Assembly: GCA_017430765.1 (NCBI GenBank) | Contig: JAFRMI010000049.1 | Location: 1 to 31,153 of the forward strand | DNA length: 31,153 bases | Reading direction: 5' to 3' | Origin: Lachnospiraceae bacterium | GTDB taxonomy: Bacteria > Bacillota_A > Clostridia > Lachnospirales > Lachnospiraceae | In this document: positions 31,077 to 31,153 of the stretch, in pieces | Layout: each line of letters starts with the position of its first letter | Position numbering within the stretch: the stretch's first letter is position 1 | Program-made: the position numbers and the translations under genes | The notes under the pieces: model-generated | Database searches by the model: none | Seen by the model: the letters and a program-made list of their open reading frames with translations, nothing else | Told to the model about the DNA's origin: nothing

Positions 31077-31153
31077 GGTCAAGCCCTCACCCTATTAGTA
31101 ACAGTCAGCTCCATACATTACTGCACTTCCACCTCTGCCCTATCTACCTCATC
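31077..31153 (-). rRNA. 23S rRNA, 3' end (partial)
   Basis: The minus strand reads as the conserved 3' end of bacterial 23S rRNA, with GGAAGTGCAGTAATGTATGG and then GAGCTGACTG and ending GAGGGCTTGACC at about 31077. The rest of the gene lies beyond the right edge. Only about 48 nt separate it from tRNA-Asn, leaving no space for a 5S gene. Confidence 0.92.

Noticed and set aside
1..31153. Prophage, IS element, CRISPR array or toxin-antitoxin/defence system
   Set aside because: No transposase, integrase, phage gene, regular spaced repeat array or recognisable defence gene was seen on either strand.

Overview
The window looks like a chromosomal segment of a moderately G+C-rich Clostridia genome, most likely Lachnospiraceae. 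This rests on protein resemblance recalled from memory (small Lachnospiraceae-type conserved proteins, PyrD1B/PyrK, AGCS symporter, CIRCE-controlled htpG, GlnRS). No search could be run. The segment lies between two rRNA operons read leftward: the 3' end of a 23S gene at the right edge (31077-31153) and a strong rrn-type promoter with the start of an rRNA leader at the left edge (1-215). Almost every gene is on the minus strand, co-oriented with the rRNA. Only csp, a small membrane protein and purC are on the plus strand.

Right to left (minus-strand transcription). The 23S end is followed by tRNA-Asn, tRNA-Glu and tRNA-Cys and a terminator, with no 5S gene between. Next come an L,D-transpeptidase (30589-29138), a 75-residue conserved protein, a membrane/SHOCT protein with a repeated Lys/Glu/Pro linker, tRNA-Thr(GGU) and glnS (27640-25940). 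purC (24947-25816, +) has a hairpin-rich leader and faces a divergent-PAP2 membrane protein. That is followed by a HutC-type GntR regulator, a family 2 glycosyltransferase and a secreted SGNH hydrolase, probably one envelope-related unit. An AGCS Na+/amino-acid symporter follows, then htpG with a CIRCE operator just upstream of its promoter.

Middle: a plus-strand 87-residue membrane protein, a divergent minus-strand 173-residue protein, and cold-shock gene csp with a long leader. A pyrimidine operon pyrF-pyrK-pyrD-pyrE runs into a VanZ-like protein and a small three-helix membrane protein. The IMP operon purE-purM-purN-purD starts from its own extended -10 promoter directly behind them.

Left: a rubredoxin gene, a two-gene GntR(YtrA-type)-clpC operon, a 136-residue conserved protein, radA and a cytoplasmic GH13 alpha-amylase (amyA). 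The amylase runs toward the promoter of the next rRNA operon.

Together this is housekeeping: UMP and IMP synthesis, protein quality control (ClpC, HtpG), DNA recombination (RadA), glutamine charging and cell-envelope maintenance. I see no prophage, IS, CRISPR or defence genes. The unusual points are regulatory or architectural: a GntR gene where ctsR-mcsA-mcsB usually precedes clpC, a CIRCE element that also has the form of an intrinsic terminator, charged insertions in HtpG, hairpin-rich leaders for purC and csp, a repeated half-site across an rrn promoter, and the missing 5S gene after 23S.
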